A model generated the notes under the pieces. That model did not search any database. It was not told the DNA's origin and saw only the letters and a list, made by a program, of their open reading frames with translations. From Flavobacteriales bacterium (GTDB lineage Bacteria > Bacteroidota > Bacteroidia > Flavobacteriales > UBA1820): a DNA stretch of 63,314 nt. Location: positions 1 to 63,314 of the forward strand of contig JAGAUI010000014.1 in the NCBI GenBank assembly GCA_017620815.1. The letters run 5' to 3'. Of this stretch, positions 63,294 through 63,314 are shown in pieces. The stretch's first letter is position 1, and every line of letters begins with the position of its first letter. The position numbers and the translations under genes are program-made.

Positions 63294-63314
63294 GCGGCAC
63301 CCTGCGGGTGCCGC
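63294..63314. terminator. Terminator palindrome, cut by the window edge
   Basis: Arms of 9 bp (GCGGCACCC and complement) flank TGC. The sequence equals positions 58860-58880 except for the centre base. GCGACC lies 7 bases before it. More of the right arm may lie beyond the window. Confidence 0.7.

Noticed and set aside
1-63314. CRISPR array, prophage, insertion sequence or restriction-modification locus
   Set aside because: No direct-repeat array, transposase, integrase, phage structural or restriction gene is present; the palindromes differ from each other and are not regularly spaced.

Overview
The window is chromosomal DNA from a Bacteroidota bacterium, most likely of the order Bacteroidales. 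The evidence is the set of gene families (KorAB without a ferredoxin gene, fused PurH, MaeB with a phosphotransacetylase tail, DUF4254, DUF4837, DUF6048 and DUF6452, DUF5018-like lipoproteins), the recurring Bacteroidota promoter -7 element TAnnTTTG, and the near absence of Shine-Dalgarno sequences. Base composition is moderately AT-rich. The coding sequence makes unusually heavy use of the ATA isoleucine codon and of the tetranucleotide CTAG. I see no mobile element, prophage, CRISPR array or rRNA. The only RNA gene found is one tRNA-Cys.

Layout. 1-2 kb: a secreted protein built of carboxypeptidase-regulatory and TonB-plug-like repeats without a barrel. 2-7.3 kb: gcvP, miaB and a polyprenyl diphosphate synthase. 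7.3-9.9 kb: a small accessory-looking group (acyltransferase, unknown membrane protein, GNAT). 9.9-12.8 kb: RlmD-type rRNA methyltransferase with DUF6452 and DUF6048 proteins. 12.9-13.6 kb: a LuxR-type regulator with a degenerate receiver, divergent from guaB. 15.4-19.7 kb: three SurA-like chaperones. 19.7-23.3 kb: small membrane protein, mutL, rhomboid protease, prolyl-tRNA editing protein; then tRNA-Cys. 23.5-29.2 kb, minus strand: the cell-shape operon mreB-mreC-mreD-mrdA-rodA, with purH behind it. 31-32.9 kb: gamma-carbonic-anhydrase-like protein, truB, lipB.

33-41 kb, minus strand: coaX, FadL-like barrel, TPR protein, lptC, CNNM/CorC-like protein, ppiD-like chaperone, in an order I recall as common in Bacteroidota. 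41-43.4 kb: maeB. 43.5-46.5 kb: nitrilase-family amidase, a GIY-YIG-like small protein, DUF4254 and a GT9 glycosyltransferase. 46.7-50.7 kb: MltD-like lytic transglycosylase and two envelope lipoproteins. 50.8-53.7 kb: korB and korA. 53.9-54.9 kb: deoxycytidylate deaminase and an unknown membrane protein. 55.2-58.8 kb: a DUF5018-type lipoprotein and clpC. 58.9-62 kb, minus strand: aroA, an unknown protein, and a PyrC homologue without its HxH metal ligands. 62.1-63.3 kb: a shrunken methyltransferase-like protein and a Tyr/Gly-rich secreted protein.

Most of the window is housekeeping and envelope biogenesis: peptidoglycan synthesis and cell shape, outer-membrane protein folding (four SurA/PpiD-family proteins), LPS export and glycosylation, plus nucleotide, lipoate, CoA and shikimate metabolism. 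Gene ends are often closed by long, nearly perfect palindromes with a three- or four-base centre. Several of these share a GGTCGC/GCGACC block, and two share the same stem. No stretch longer than 300 bases lacks a gene. I found no clear new multi-gene system. The most unusual items are the plug-repeat protein, the pseudo-receiver regulator, the mini-methyltransferase, the palindrome family and the codon/CTAG bias.
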